A stretch of 64,000 nucleotides of DNA from Anopheles merus (lineage: Eukaryota; Arthropoda; Insecta; Diptera; Culicidae). Of this stretch, positions 1 to 11,387 are shown one piece after another (position 1 is the first letter of the stretch; every line of letters begins with the position of its first letter). Position numbers and translations under genes: made by a program. Under the pieces are notes generated by a model. That model saw nothing but the letters and a program-made list of their open reading frames with translations. It did no database searches and had not been told where the DNA came from. The stretch covers positions 3,790,273 through 3,854,272 of the forward strand of contig NC_054083.1 of the NCBI RefSeq assembly GCF_017562075.2, read 5' to 3'.

Positions 1-1413
1 GTGTGCAAAACGATGCGAAAGGCCTCTAAAAACAACTTGAGCGATTTAATAATTAGATTGCGCTTGTGAAAAATAGCATCGGTGCGATGAAACATCAACT
101 TTTGACAGCTAAACTGAATCTTGAACTTCTGAAATTGTTTTGCTGACATTCGATTCTGACTTGTAAAACCCTATATGTAAAGAACATTCGTGAGTCACGG
201 GGATTTTTAAGTTATTTACCATCACCTTCTATTTCAACTAATGCTTTTCAGTTACACGGCAACATGCGAGAGGCTTTGGTTATTTGTCTTCATAAATTTA
301 TCAAACCACTCACAATTACCGAACAAAGAAAGAATTTACGAAATTATTATAGAAAACGTGTTTAAAAATGTATGCAGAGCACAACGTATATCACAGAAGA
401 AACAAGTCTGCAAGATATAATAAACCATGATGTCGACAGTGGCTCTTACGACGAACCAATTAATGCGTTAAAGATAGACTGTGTGGCATTTAATCAAATT
501 ATCAATCAATCAAAAGCGATTGAAACGATGTAGATGCAACAGTGAATACAATAATTCTGCTGGGTAGTAGATTTAATTGTGCATCACAGGTTGAGCTAGA
601 ACGCGTGCTTAATTTGAGTGTACTTTAAGAACGTATTATACATACTAAACCTTATCCAGAAACTGAATGAGTATAAAACGCTAGTAGTATTGTAAAATAT
701 GATGATTATAAGTATTAATTAATTTTGCTTTGAAAGGTTTCGTTACGTTGCGTTACTTCTTTTCGGGTTTTGTAACGATTCCACGTATAGCAAGGTAAAT
801 CTAGAAGGAAAGTTGAAAGTAAGCCCAAGAGTTACTTAATCGACTACAACATATTGGACTTGTAGGGATCGAGAGCAGCAAGGAAAATAAATATATACCA
901 TAGATTCGAATAAGGCAAGTAACAATCATTTAATGATGATCAGATAATCAGATAAGAACATACAAATATAAGTTTATTAAGTAGAAACATGAAAACAGTT
1001 AAGATATAATAGCGATTGACGAAAAGTATCGGCGCATTCAAAATAAAAATCAGGCTAATCGCGGAGAGAGTGAGATAGCGAGAGGCGATACATCCGTTCG
1101 TATGGAAGTGTCAAAATAGGAGGCTTTTCGAGGAGAGGAGGAGAATCGTCAGTCTTGTGATTGATCTTAGCAAGGATGGACGCGACTATTCGATTGGACG
1201 GAATAAAAAGTTGTTATTAATAAAAAATATTTCGGAAATCACCACAGGACTGAATATTGGATATTATTTCAATGTCGAATCTATGAGTTACGATGCAGAA
1301 ATCTTTTGTAGCGCAGTACGGGTAGGGCGAATCATTGTGCTGCTTGGATCGGTGGTTTTGTTGGTAAATAAACATGACAATATAGCTCGGTACGCTAAAC
1401 ATACTAGTGATAC
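1..1413. other. AT-rich region, no gene seen
   Basis: No exon, retroelement motif, tRNA or clear terminal inverted repeat was recognised. Open frames are short and have no familiar domain. Confidence 0.6.
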
Positions 1414-1497
1414 TAGTGATGGGTAAATTCAACAAAAATCCGGAATCGCTTCCGAATGACTCCGCCAAAATTGGAAGCGGTTCCGGAAGGTAGGTGC

Positions 1498-1664
1498 AAA
1501 ACTCCGACCTCGGAGCCGTCTGGAGCCGTCCGGAGCCGTCCGGAGCCGTCCGGAGCCGCTAGTCGACAGCCGGAGCCGTCCGGAGCCGCTATTCGGCAGC
1601 CGGAGCCGTCCGGAGCCGCTAGTCGGCAGCCGGAGCCGTCCGGAGCCGTCCGGAGCCGTCGGAT
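1498..1664 (+). repeat. GC-rich minisatellite, left arm
   Basis: Tandem units of about 10 bp reading CGGAGCCGTC, interspersed with GCTAGTCGGCAGC-type spacers that recur about every 45 bp. It is the reverse complement of the array at 1933-2338. Open frames across it are low-complexity artefacts. Confidence 0.9.
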
Positions 1665-1675
1665 AAAAAAACTTT

Positions 1676-1719
1676 AACAATTATTTTTGACTTTAAAAAT
1701 AAAGTCAAAAATAATTGTT
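1676..1719. repeat. Perfect 20-bp hairpin
   Basis: Arms 1676-1695 and 1700-1719 are perfectly complementary around an AAAA loop. The right arm runs into the TIR of the MITE copy that follows. The copy at 63.7 kb has only one arm-like half, so the hairpin may have formed on insertion. Confidence 0.85.
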
Positions 1720-1930
1720 TGCTCCGTATGTATATAGGAAAAAAATAATCAAACTAGGAGGTCAAGGAGCAATAGAACTATGACGGGAGGTGGGTTTGAT
1801 AAAATACGAAAAAAAAAAAACGAGACAGACGAGTGTAATTATGGCAGTTTTGCACGGTTGTTTACATCGACTAACGTGTATGGTTTAGACCGCACTTGTT
1901 TTTTACCGAATAACATGATGGCACATGGAC
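1712..1930 (+). mobile_element. Truncated copy of the 63.7-kb MITE
   Basis: From the TIR AATTGTTTGCTCCGT to about 1930 this matches the reverse complement of the element at the right end of the window, with few differences. Homology stops abruptly at 1930, where the GGCTCC array begins. Its second TIR is therefore missing. Confidence 0.85.
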
Positions 1931-1932
1931 TA

Positions 1933-2338
1933 TTACAACGACTCCGACGGCTCCAACTGCCTCCGTCGGCTTCGACGGCTCTGACGGCCCCAACGTCTCC
2001 AACCGGCTCCGTTGGCTCCAACGACTACGACGGTTCCGACCGGCTCCGGACGGCTCCGTCGGCTTCGACGACTACGACGGCTCCGACGGCTCCGGACGGC
2101 TCCGGCGGCTCCAACTGCTTCGACGGCTCCGACCGGCTCCAGCTGCCGACTAGCGGCTCCGGACGGCTCCGGACGGCTCCGACGGCTCCGACGGCTCCAA
2201 CGGCTCTAACGGCTCCGACGGCTCTGGACGGCTCCGACCGGCTCCAGCTGCCGACTAGCGGCTCCGGACGGCTCCGACGGCTCCGGACGGCTCCGACGGC
2301 TCCGAACGGCTCCGGACGGCTCCGACGGCTCCGGGCGG
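1933..2338 (-). repeat. GC-rich minisatellite, right arm
   Basis: About 400 bp of GGCTCCGACGG-type units, the inverse of the array at 1498-1664. A block of about 100 bp carrying CCAGCTGCCGACTAGCGG is duplicated within it (around 2136 and 2242), showing higher-order units. Long open frames here in several phases come from a period free of stops and are not genes. Confidence 0.9.
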
Positions 2339-2432
2339 AATCAACGGTTTGAATTTTTCGGAATCGGAGCCCGAGTAGCAATGCTCGGAAGCGATTCCGA
2401 GCCGTGCGTGCGATTCCGGTTACCCATCACTA

Positions 2433-3551
2433 GGTGGTACATTAACAGACCACTGGATGAACACTTGGCTGATGATGGATTGGAGGTGTTTGGTGAACAA
2501 GCACGATATTTAAATGCAGCAGCCGTATTGAATGTCACCATGAAACAGGGTTTTTACCCTTTCACATGGACAATACGGGAAACAAAACTGTTTGGGTCTA
2601 TTTGCGACGGTAGTGATTTTTTATATAAGGAATTTAACTACATGAATTGATTTTTGGCGACATACTAATATTTCAAACACAGAGTACATGCGCCAGAGTC
2701 AATTCTTGTCAATTTAATGGTTTTTTTATCTGCTCAGCATGTTGTAGTATCTAAGCTCGGCATCAAAGTTTAAAGCTATTAAAAAATAATCTTTTATAGA
2801 AAATAAATTGTTGATCAATAATTCACTACTGAAAAGCGAATCTTAAAAAGCAATGTGTAAGATGAATGTTGTAATGTAAGATAATGAAAGCTTAAAAATT
2901 TAAGATAGCAATTTTTACACACTCAATTAAAACAATAAAAATAGCCTTTACAACACCCTCTAAGAAATATATTTGCTTTAACACAGTATCTTTTTTGTTT
3001 TGCTTTCATCTCCTAACGTTGGCCTCTTTGTAATTGAGCTGCTGCTATTTACCTATTGCTGGCGCATGATAATGTCACGACTTAACGTATAACATTTTAA
3101 ATTTATGCGGCACACATACTGGTAGAAGGCAGCTGGCCGGTCAAGCGTGCGAATTGTAGTTTTTCATAAATAACGTGGAAAGGGGAAGATACGTCCTTGA
3201 TGTACATAACGCATACATACATGTGTAATGTTTTTATATTAGTCGCTGTTGGTCTTTTTACTTCCTTTTACTTGAAGGAAAAATAATTACTTCGGTTTGA
3301 TACGAATGATCTTTTTTTTATATCTGTAAGGTCTTGCGGAAAGTTTCGGTAACCGATAGGTTACAGTATAATGCACTGATGGATGCACCATATGTGCATA
3401 TCCATTTGATGCGTTAGTCTTTTTTTACGAAGGCTTTCATTGGATCGCGCCTGATTTGCGATTAGATCTTCTTTCCGTGTCCGTATACATGGGACATCCA
3501 GATGTAGGTTCTTTCTGTCACTGTTTTCCATACTTTCTTTATGCGATATTG
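2433..3551. other. No gene seen
   Basis: AT-rich DNA. The short frame at 2381-2650 has no recognisable domain, and about 2.7-3.5 kb shows only scattered homopolymers. Confidence 0.5.
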
Positions 3552-3554
3552 TTA

Positions 3555-3816
3555 CCGCAGGACTCCACACAGCATAACACGGAGCGCAACATAACAACTG
3601 ACAGCTGCCAAACGCTTCAGAAAACGCTTTATTGCCGATACCATGTTTTGAATATCCTTAGTAGGCTGCTCATTTCTCGTTGAAATGCTACCAACCTACT
3701 GCGATGACCGACAGTTAATGAAACACTTTACCTCCTTTCCCAAGCGATTTGTGAAGCGTTTGGCAGCTGTCAGTTGTTATGTTGCGCTCCGTGTTATGCT
3801 GTGTGGAGTCCTGCGG
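3555..3816 (+). mobile_element. Harbinger-type MITE, copy A (262 bp)
   Basis: Terminal inverted repeats of roughly 60 bp beginning CCGCAGGACTCCACACAGC. The element is flanked by TTA on both sides (3552-3554 and 3817-3819). A 3-bp TTA/TAA duplication is the signature of PIF/Harbinger elements. It is noncoding. A same-length copy in the opposite orientation lies at 5440-5701. Confidence 0.9.
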
Positions 3817-3819
3817 TTA

Positions 3820-4809
3820 CATTAACTCAGTGAAAGTCAAGAGCAGATGATGTTGACCACAACATAATAATTCATTTATGATATGAATGTGCAGATTATA
3901 CTATTCATATGTTACGTCGTATTATTTTTTACCCGTTACGTATTTAACAAAGCAATTTATGCATTCTTTCATTTTTAAAGTATTTTAACAGGGCATGATA
4001 GCTTTGTCTAATTTTGTTCATGAAAACAGCTCGTTTTTATAACTTGACATGAATTTTACAACCTGTAAATGATTTTTTCAAACCTCATGCTTAGTAAACC
4101 ATGAAACTTAAATATTGAACAATTATTTCTACAAAGAAAACAGTTTGCACAAATATTCATTTTACCGGCATCCAGAGCGGCGTTCCGCTGTTGCTAAAAA
4201 AATATAATTTGAAAGTTCTGAGATATTTTTTTCCATCCTACAGTTCCATATACAGAACAACATCGATAAACATGTAAAGTGATTATCAGGTTGGAAACAA
4301 CTGTAGGTCATTAATTATTTTGGATCTTTTTTGATCAAGATTTAGTTGTCAAATTTGTCAAATTGTTGAAGATTTATCTAAGGACAAAATAATTCTACAA
4401 ATGATTAATCGAATAATGTAAAGCTAAATGCTCATATAGGCCACACGTTTTATTAAATTATGTAAAATTAACGTTTTGTATGCTATTATCAATGAAAATT
4501 TTATAATCAGCAGGACGGTTGCTTTCCGAATAATTGATGCTCTACTGCACTATGAGGCGGTCATAAGTCATTAAATCCTCGAACAAATTGCGGTCATGAG
4601 TCATTTTTGTACTATTTGCGTTATATATCATATCGATCCTTGTTTAAAATGGTCACTTTTCTCATGCTCTAGATAAACTCTATATATTGGGTGCCAAAGT
4701 CTTTATAACTAGTGAAAAACCCTGTATGCCTGTGCTGTACATTGTCATAGATACATATTTCAATCGGTGAACACAATAATCAACTTAGTTTTACGTTTGA
4801 AAGCCATTA
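3820..4809. other. No gene seen
   Basis: AT-rich sequence without coding signal or recognised repeat. Confidence 0.5.
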
Positions 4810-4978
4810 GGAAAGGTAGCGATAATCGCTACTTCGGGCTTGCGGGTGTGCGTGCGGAAAAATCAAAATTGTTTGACTCTGACGCATGCGGTTGCAAACT
4901 GTCACCCGCTGCGGGTGTCAAATTCCATACATTTACAAAAAACGCATGCACGCCCGCATCAGCGATTACCGCTGCCTA
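4810..4978. mobile_element. Small inverted-repeat element
   Basis: The left sequence GGTAGCGATAATCGCT and a following GCGGGTGTGCGTGCG block face an imperfect inverse ending AGCGATTACCGCTGCC. It is about 170 bp and noncoding. TTA-like and TAA-like bases abut the ends, so it could also be a Harbinger-type MITE. Confidence 0.55.
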
Positions 4979-5092
4979 ACTCTCCGTGGAACGATTGTTT
5001 GATGGCGAATCTTTCCCCCTCCACTGTCAAAAAAGATTCGCGAAACGTTTTGCGTTTCCATAACACGATTCTTCTGTGGATTCGAAAATAGT
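4977..5092 (+). repeat. Fragment of the 33.7-34.3 kb MITE
   Basis: The sequence from TAACTCTCCGTGGAACG to GGATTCGAAAATAG is the inverse of 34200-34322, with scattered differences. It includes an internal inverted pair around GAATCTTTCCCC and AAAGATTCG. Confidence 0.75.
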
Positions 5093-5439
5093 GGTGTCAT
5101 GAACGCGTACATATTAACATTTTTTTACCGTATGGAAATCACTAAAAACCTTTAAAACAGTGTTTTTTCACGTGCAGGGATTCCAATAATAAGTTTAAAT
5201 AAAAAAAATACACACTTTTCTTAGCACCTGTCAAAAGATTACAAGCAAAGTTTTGTGCCATCCACCTTACGGTGGATGGTAAAAATTGCACGAATAAGAT
5301 TCGCCGAACTCTTCTCGATTTTCTGTTCAAATGGGAAACGGTGATTTTGATAAGAGTTTCCAAGCAGAAATTGTTTCGTCGAAACACGGCTACTTGTTTT
5401 GATTAATTAAATGTTTTGAATAACCAAAACAAAACTTAA

Positions 5440-5701
5440 CCGCAGGACTCCACACAGCATAACACGGAGCGCAACATAACAACTGACAGCTGCCAAAAGC
5501 TTCAGAAAACGCTTGGGAAAGGAGGTAAAGCGTTTTATCAACTTTCGGTCATCGGAGTAGGTTGGTAGCATTTCTACGAGCAATGAGCGGCCTACTAAGG
5601 ATATTCAAAACATGGTACCGGTAATAAAGCGTTTTCTGAAGCGTTTGGCAGCTGTCAGTTGTTATGTTGCGCTCCGTGTTATGCTGTGTGGAGTCATGCG
5701 A
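5440..5701 (-). mobile_element. Harbinger-type MITE, copy B (262 bp)
   Basis: Same TIRs and interior as copy A but reversed. It is flanked by TAA on both sides (5437-5439 and 5702-5704). The right terminus is mutated (CATGCGA where copy A has CCTGCGG). Two copies 1.6 kb apart in inverse orientation could pair as a large hairpin. Confidence 0.9.
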
Positions 5702-5746
5702 TAAAACATTAATGATCTAAGTAGTTAAAAAAATCAACAAGTACAG

Positions 5747-6001
5747 TCTCAACTCACTGGTTGAACTTCAATTCCCTGCCAACTATTGAACATTTTGTGC
5801 TGTGCACAGTGCTTTTCAGTTGGCACGTTTTTCCATAAATTTTTATTTTTTTATTTTTCTCGGCAAGACATGAGATTTTTGTGAAAGTATCAAAAACCGG
5901 TTTTTCCATACAAACGCATGCTTTTTGATTGAACTGTCTGCCAACTATCGAGCGTTCAACTAAAAAGCATGCCAACTAAAAAGCGTTCAACTATTGAATT
6001 C
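5747..6001. mobile_element. Inverted-repeat element, CAACTATTGAA type
   Basis: GCCAACTATTGAAC near the left end and repeated GCCAACTA and GTTCAACTATTGAA motifs at the right, with inverted copies of TTTTTCCATA inside. Related sequence recurs at 13595-13680 and 47270-47400. It is noncoding. Confidence 0.55.
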
Positions 6002-6223
6002 TTACAGTATCATCAAATTTACAAGTGCTTAGTGCCCTGCCTTAAACAATTCGTTTTTTTAAAGAACTAATCTACTAATTTTACTAATCTAATATCGGAA
6101 AATATAATTAAATCTTGGTCTTAGTACAACTACATGGGAATTCAAATAAATTGATTGTAATCGAAATTCAAGTGTAAATTTATAATTACTTTGGAAAATT
6201 ATTAAGCTGTTTTATCTTTTTTT

Positions 6224-7843
6224 TTACTTTCTTAATCGTTTGATCTTTCCTTTATGTCTTTTTACTCCTCTGCTGTTTTCAAAAGTCCTTTCTTTAACGT
6301 TATTGGCTGTAGTTTTGTTTGCTCGCGGTTGGGTTTTTGTTCTTATGTTTTGAATTACAAATACGTCCGTTGATTCATTTATGAGTGGTGGAGATGTTTT
6401 CTTGTTGTTTTGGTTCAATTGTCGCTTAACTGCATTTTCTAAGTTGTGTTTGGCTTCCGTAAAAAGTTGGTAAGATGTTTCTAAAATCTGTGCTGGATTA
6501 CTGATGTTTTTCTGATTAAATGTCAGTTCATTTGGAGTGAACTTAGTAGATGAATGAACAGTATCATTATATAACGTTACTGCTATTCTTATAGTGGATT
6601 TTATGTCATAGACTTCATATTTGTGTTTGTTGGTATTGTAAATTTCGGTAATTGTGCTACGTGTTTTTTCGATCTGACCATTCGATTCTGAACATGAAGC
6701 GTATTTTAATACTACTCCTAATGAACCTAAATAATTTTTCAGTTGGGTTGATCTGAAAGTTGTTTCGTGGTCAGTTATAATCTCTTTCGGTATACCGTAT
6801 TGAGCAAAATATTGGAAAAGGTTTCTCTGTACCTGTACGATATTTTTGTTCTTTATATGAAACATTTGAAGATGTTTCGAAAACGAGTCTATCAAAGACA
6901 AAAAATTCACATTGCTAATAATGTAAATATCCATGTGTATCCTTTCTAAGGGTTTACTAGTTATTGGTTGCGGAGATATCTTTATGTTGTATGGTTTGCG
7001 CTCATACTTTTGTAATTTACAAATTTCGCAGTTGTTTATAAATTGTTTGATCTGCTTTTGCATACTCGGGAAGAAAAAAGCACGCCTAATTTTACTTTCA
7101 ACTTCTGATATTCCGCGATGTGCTCTTTCGTGTTCGGTAGATATAAGAAAATCTTGTCTTTGAACATCAGATACATCTTCGACTATAGTTTGTGTCATTA
7201 CAAAATGGCCTTTGACTGAGAAATTAGTTTTAAACGTTTCTTGTATTAGCTGGATGATTGTTTCTGGTGCTAGAATCGCCGTTTGTTTGGCATTATGGTT
7301 ATTTTGTAAGTGAAATATGATATCTTCTGTTTCAAATCTACGTTTGGTTACTGTTGTTCTTTGAAAATTCCGGAAGGGTGTTTCCGTTACCATCGAATCG
7401 CCTGCATCGGACATTTTGAAAATCAACTGATTTCTATAATAGGTAATAGGCCTTTCTGACATATGGATGAAATGATCGCTTGAATCATCGGCTGAATGAT
7501 TGGTCCTATCAGAAATGGTGCTTTCAGGTCTATTAGTTTCCAAGGAGTGCCTCTGAACCAACAAAAGATTTTGTGTTGATGTTTCATTAGCGTTAATTTC
7601 TTGTGGTAATCGACTAAGCGCGTCAGCTACAATGTTAGTTTTTCCTTGTCTGTACTTCACTTCATAATCGTAGTCCTCTAACTCTAATCGCCAGTTGAGT
7701 ATTTTTGAGTTTTTAAACGAAGTTTTAATGAACACTAACGGTTTATGACCCGTTAGTAAGGTAAACTTGTTTCCATATAAATATGGTTTGTACTTCCTTA
7801 TTGCCCAAATTATAGCCAGGGCTTCCTTCTCCGTAGTTGACAT
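6224..7843 (-). pseudogene. gypsy RNase H end plus integrase
   Basis: A 539-residue open segment. The first 80 residues are the end of RNase H and its tether (STTEKEALAIIWAIRKYKPY). Next comes an integrase H2C2 zinc-binding part (HRGISEVESK, then CEICKLQ) at about residues 240-275. The catalytic core follows, with acidic residues in HMDIYI, ITDHETTF and SNGQIEKT, which fit D,D-35-E. The C-terminus is basic. The frame is open but is a fragment of a disrupted polyprotein, joined upstream through a frame break at about 7.84 kb. Confidence 0.85.
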
Positions 7844-8130
7844 TCTGTTTTGTTAAGCGTTCTGCTGGCAAAAGCTATCGGTCTTTCTTTACTGTCTTGA
7901 AATTGCTTCAAAAGAGCACCTAGTGCGTAGTTGCTCGCATCGGTGGTTAATATGAAAGGTAATTCAAAGTTAGGATATGCTAAAACCTGGTCTGAAGTTA
8001 TGATATTTTTAAGTTCAAGAAAAGCTTTCTGAAAATGTTCGTTTTCAAAATTTACTATTGAGTCTTTTTTTAAACAGCTAGATAAGGGTTTTGTAATTTT
8101 GGAGTAGTCTTTAATAAATTTGCGATAGTA
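7810..8130 (-). pseudogene. gypsy RNase H segment
   Basis: Begins at YYRKFIKDYSK, the conserved RT-thumb/connection motif, and carries TDASNYALGALLKQF, the first catalytic aspartate of retroelement RNase H. Residues before YYRKF in this open frame come from the inserted DNA element. It overlaps the next segment in another phase, showing a frameshift. Confidence 0.85.
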
Positions 8131-8738
8131 GTGCCGATTATGTGACTCAACTGCTTGAGAAAAAGTATCAAAAATGCTCATTTTCTATTATGATTCGGGT
8201 TAGAGCACTCGATTTGTCTCTGGTTTGATACATCGAACTGAACGAAGGTCATTTGCATTACCTGGCTCAAACGGAGACCGTTTTTTGTCCAACAGCTTTC
8301 CGTCAGGTTAAAGCTACGGAAAGCGTTTTGTTTTACGGTTTAACTACTAAATACATATATTTAAACCACACGAATTGCATGTAATTACATTCAAAAGGAA
8401 TTTTTTTGTAATTATTCACTGGAAAAAGGGTAGGAATAACAAAATACACAGAAATTAGAAAATCATACCACAAGCGCTACTTTTTATGACATTGCCAAAC
8501 ACATTTAAAGAACAATAATATGCCACCCGTAGAAATAATTATAAATTGGTACGATACTTCCTGCGTTACGCGTTGCAGTTTGTTTTGACAAACAAATCAA
8601 TTTCAGATCAACTTGATAGCAATGTCTCGAGTCAACGAAAGAAGTCTCTAACAAGCTTGTATAATACCGATTTCGTTTCAGTTCGTGTAGCACGATTTTG
8701 TTTGACACATTTCCGTTTGAATCAGATAATCGACACTA
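8131..8738. mobile_element. 608-bp DNA element inside gypsy pol
   Basis: The gypsy motif GLTGYYRKF is split. GLTGY is encoded to the right of 8739 and YRKF to the left of 8130. The intervening DNA has terminal inverted repeats of about 20 bp (GTGCCGATTATGTGACTCAA against its near complement ending AATCGACAC). GTA (or AGTA) is repeated at 8128-8130 and 8739-8741, so removing one copy restores the reading frame. It is noncoding. A 3-4-bp duplication suggests a Harbinger-like or related superfamily. Confidence 0.85.
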
Positions 8739-9538
8739 GTAACCAGTTAATCCTACGAACTGTTTTAATTCCTTTTGTGTTGTAGGCAATTTCCAACTCA
8801 ATATTATATTTATAATTTCTGGATTAGGCTCAACCCCTTCTGATGTTATTATGTGCCCTAGAAAATATGATTCTCTTTTAAGAAATTCACACTTATCTAA
8901 TTGTTTTTTTAAATTGAATTTTGCTAACCTTTTGAGAACTATTTCCAAATTTTTCATATGGGAATCTAAATTACTACCAATTACAATGATGTCATCCAAA
9001 TGGACGAAACAAATGGAACCAATGAGCCCAGTAAGTATATGGTTCATGATTCGTTGGAAGGTTGCAGGTGCATTTTTTAAGCCAAATGGCATTCTGGTAA
9101 ATTCAAAATGCCCCTGTCCAGTGGAAAATGCCGTCTTTGCTTGATAAGCGGGATCCATTCTAATCTGATGAAAACCAGACTTGAAGTCTAACGTAGTAAA
9201 ATAGGTTGACTTTCCTAAATTTTCAAGAATCTCATCGATTTGAGGGATAGGGTATCACTTATCGTTTTTTCATTTAGTTTGCGATAATCTATAATGACCC
9301 TTATTTTCTTTTTCCCTGAGGCGTCGTTCTTTTTCGGTACCACCCAAATTGGCGAAGAGTATGGGCTAGACGAGTGAACAATTATTTCACTATCAAGCAT
9401 TTCTTGAATGTGTTTAACTACTTCTGATTTCAACTGATGAGGAAATCGGTAAGATTTCGAATACGTTGGTTCGTTATCTTTTGTAACTATTTTGTGTTGG
9501 ATTACACTTGTAGCGGAAAGCTTCTCACCTTCTTTCAT
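8739..9538 (-). pseudogene. gypsy reverse transcriptase
   Basis: Contains the fingers/palm region (SPIWVVPKKNDASGKKKIRV, DYRKLNEKT), FSTGQGHFEFTRMPFGLKNA and the catalytic FVHLDDIIV, where LDD replaces the usual VDD. It ends at FVGLTGY. The frame breaks near 9.16-9.22 kb, so the domain is split into two open segments. Confidence 0.85.
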
Positions 9539-9708
9539 TTACACCGAAGAATTTTGAATAATTGTATTCAACAAACATTCTTTTTCCAATATTGTAAGAT
9601 GTTCTGTTCGGATTAAAGATGCTATTATGTGTTTATCTACTTTTTTACAATCACGCATTGGAATAGGTGTAATAGTTTCGTAATTGTTTACTTTAAGATC
9701 GAATGTTC

Positions 9709-10140
9709 TTATGTCTTGAGGGTGTTTTTACGTAAACTTAAAACGTTAATCGTTGCTTTACCCTTTTCGGCTGTGTATAAACCTGGCTTAATTAAACACC
9801 CTTTGTAAAGAGTTTGAAATGATGGTACAAACCATTCACCATCCTTTATTGTATTGATTGTAATTAAATGATTGTACATTTTTTGTGATGGACAGTATTT
9901 ACTGAAAGGAATTGTAATGTCATTAATAGTAATAACTTCCTTTGGATAATCGATAACAGTATTATTTTCTGCAAAATATTTGGACCCTATAATTCCATCA
10001 AAAAAATTATGAAAATTCACTAAGTATGTTCTCTGGAATTATGCCATTCCTCAAAATGTTTTTGTTTGATCCAGTATCTATTAGAATATTTAAACTTCTA
10101 TTTGATTTCACATTTTTACAAATTAAATATGGAAGAAAGT
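9709..10140 (-). pseudogene. gypsy protease region
   Basis: On the minus strand, IDTGSN at about 10.07 kb marks the aspartic protease active site. The downstream part reads FDGIIGSKYF, the flap/C-terminal motif of Ty3/gypsy proteases. The active-site part and the C-terminal part lie in different phases. Confidence 0.75.
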
Positions 10141-11387
10141 CTAGGCTGGATTGGTTGTTTTGGTGGCTTCCCAAAAATTTGTCAAAATGTCATCTTCTTC
10201 ACACTCTGAAGCTTCAGCGACAAGTGAAGATATTTCATTTTCGTTCATAATATTCCTGTTAATTGTCAGCCGAATTTTAGTTGATGGATCAACTTCCATT
10301 TTTTCTGTAACAGTTTGGTATTTTATTTGCTCAACAGGATTGATTTGTGAATATGTTTGACCTGTCCTATGAGCATTTGTATAAGTCTTTTTTGTATTCA
10401 CCATGATTGGAAAGTTGTTCGATGCTTTGTTAAAAGTCCCTGTCTTTTGAAATTTTGGTTGTGTCAATTGTGAAGATATTTTTTCGTTCGCGGTGAATTT
10501 GCAAAGGAATGCGTAAGCACTTTCAATAGTATCAGGCTTAGCAGCTTGCGCATAACCAAAGTAAGGATGCTTGAGTCCTGCAATAAATGCGGCTAATACA
10601 TCTTCTTCTATAAATTTACAAATAGCTGTCCAACTTTCATTGTAAATGCTATTTTGCTTTGCGATAGTTTTAATGTTAAGCATTAATTCTTTTGTTTTCT
10701 TGTAATAAACATGAATACTCATATCGTCACTTAGTTTGTTCGACCAAAGCTGGGCTTTATATGTGGCCAGTTCTTGACGATCACCAAAAGCTTCTATCAG
10801 AATTTTTTTACTCCCATAAAATCTAATGGATTTCCGGCTAGGCACAATGCATCCTTAGCGTTCCCTGTTATTTTATTTAATATTGATTGCACATACATAT
10901 TGTACACCTGGGGGCTCACTAAATTTTCAAAAATCTTAAGCGTGTTTTCTGCTACTGCTATCCACGACTATAACTGTTTACGATTCCCGTCATAGGACGG
11001 TATCGATTTAATTGGATCAGGGATCCAAAAAACATCATCGGTAACGAAAAGCGAGGAAACAGGCATTGTAACAGTGCTTGGCAAAAACGTGTTTTTGGGG
11101 TTCGTCAACCTTTGCAGTGTAGCTTCATACGATTGTTGTTTCACAGATATTTGTTGTATACTCTGATTTAAAGTGTTTATCTGTGTTATCAAATTGGTTA
11201 ACACATTTTCTACCGATGGTGTTTGCAATTGCGATTCTTCGAGTGACATTGTTCCTAGTTTTATATCTAAATTAGCTATCGGTATGTGTGCTAAATTACC
11301 CGAATCAATTGAGTCAACACTGTCACTGTATTCGCTATTACTCACTGGATCACGCCTGGCAAATAAAGCTTTATGAAAGTCACTCAT
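10141..11387 (-). pseudogene. gypsy gag, frame-broken
   Basis: The likely start is the methionine at 11387 (MSDFHKALFARRD); the open frame before it has no coding character. A Ser/Asp-rich N-terminus and a glutamine-rich helical stretch are followed by a break near 10.97 kb. A second open segment (10845-10141) has capsid-like character: LIEAFGDRQELATYKAQLW and FIAGLKHPYFGYAQAAKPDT. No zinc knuckle is seen. Confidence 0.7.

Larger units (their letters stand above)
1414..2432. mobile_element. hAT-like element with minisatellite arms
   Basis: The ends are a 13-bp perfect inverted repeat, TAGTGATGGGTAA at 1414-1426 and its complement at 2420-2432. Subterminal sequence on both sides is also related (ATTCCGG-type motifs). 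The flanking 8-mers AGTGATAC (1406-1413) and GGTGGTAC (2433-2440) agree at 6 of 8 positions, as expected of an old hAT-type 8-bp target duplication. There is no transposase. The body is two oppositely oriented GGAGCC-rich arrays around a central 250-bp block that is itself a copy of another repeat. Superfamily assignment is inference from TIR form and duplication length. Confidence 0.7.
6224..11387 (-). mobile_element. Ty3/gypsy retrotransposon, decayed
   Basis: Gag, protease, reverse transcriptase, RNase H and integrase lie in order on the minus strand, the Ty3/gypsy gene order. The frame is broken in gag, between gag and protease, between protease and RT, within RT (about 9.16-9.22 kb) and around 7.84 kb. 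RT is also interrupted by a 607-608-bp DNA insertion. I could find no matching LTR pair: neither 11.4-12.05 kb nor 5.75-6.22 kb repeats the other. No env frame follows integrase. Gag lacks a CCHC knuckle, as in insect errantivirus-like gypsy elements. It is a dead, truncated copy. Confidence 0.85.

Noticed and set aside
1456..2381. Several overlapping open frames on both strands
   Set aside because: All translate the 10-11-bp GGAGCC minisatellite into repeating PSGA, GSGR or TAPT units. The period lacks stops, so the frames are artefacts.
5750..6223. An env gene or 3' LTR downstream of the gypsy integrase
   Set aside because: No frame of useful length and no repeat of sequence upstream of gag. 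The interval is instead a small inverted-repeat element plus AT-rich DNA.
6767..7163. Plus-strand frames inside the gypsy integrase
   Set aside because: Antisense to integrase motifs, with no independent support.
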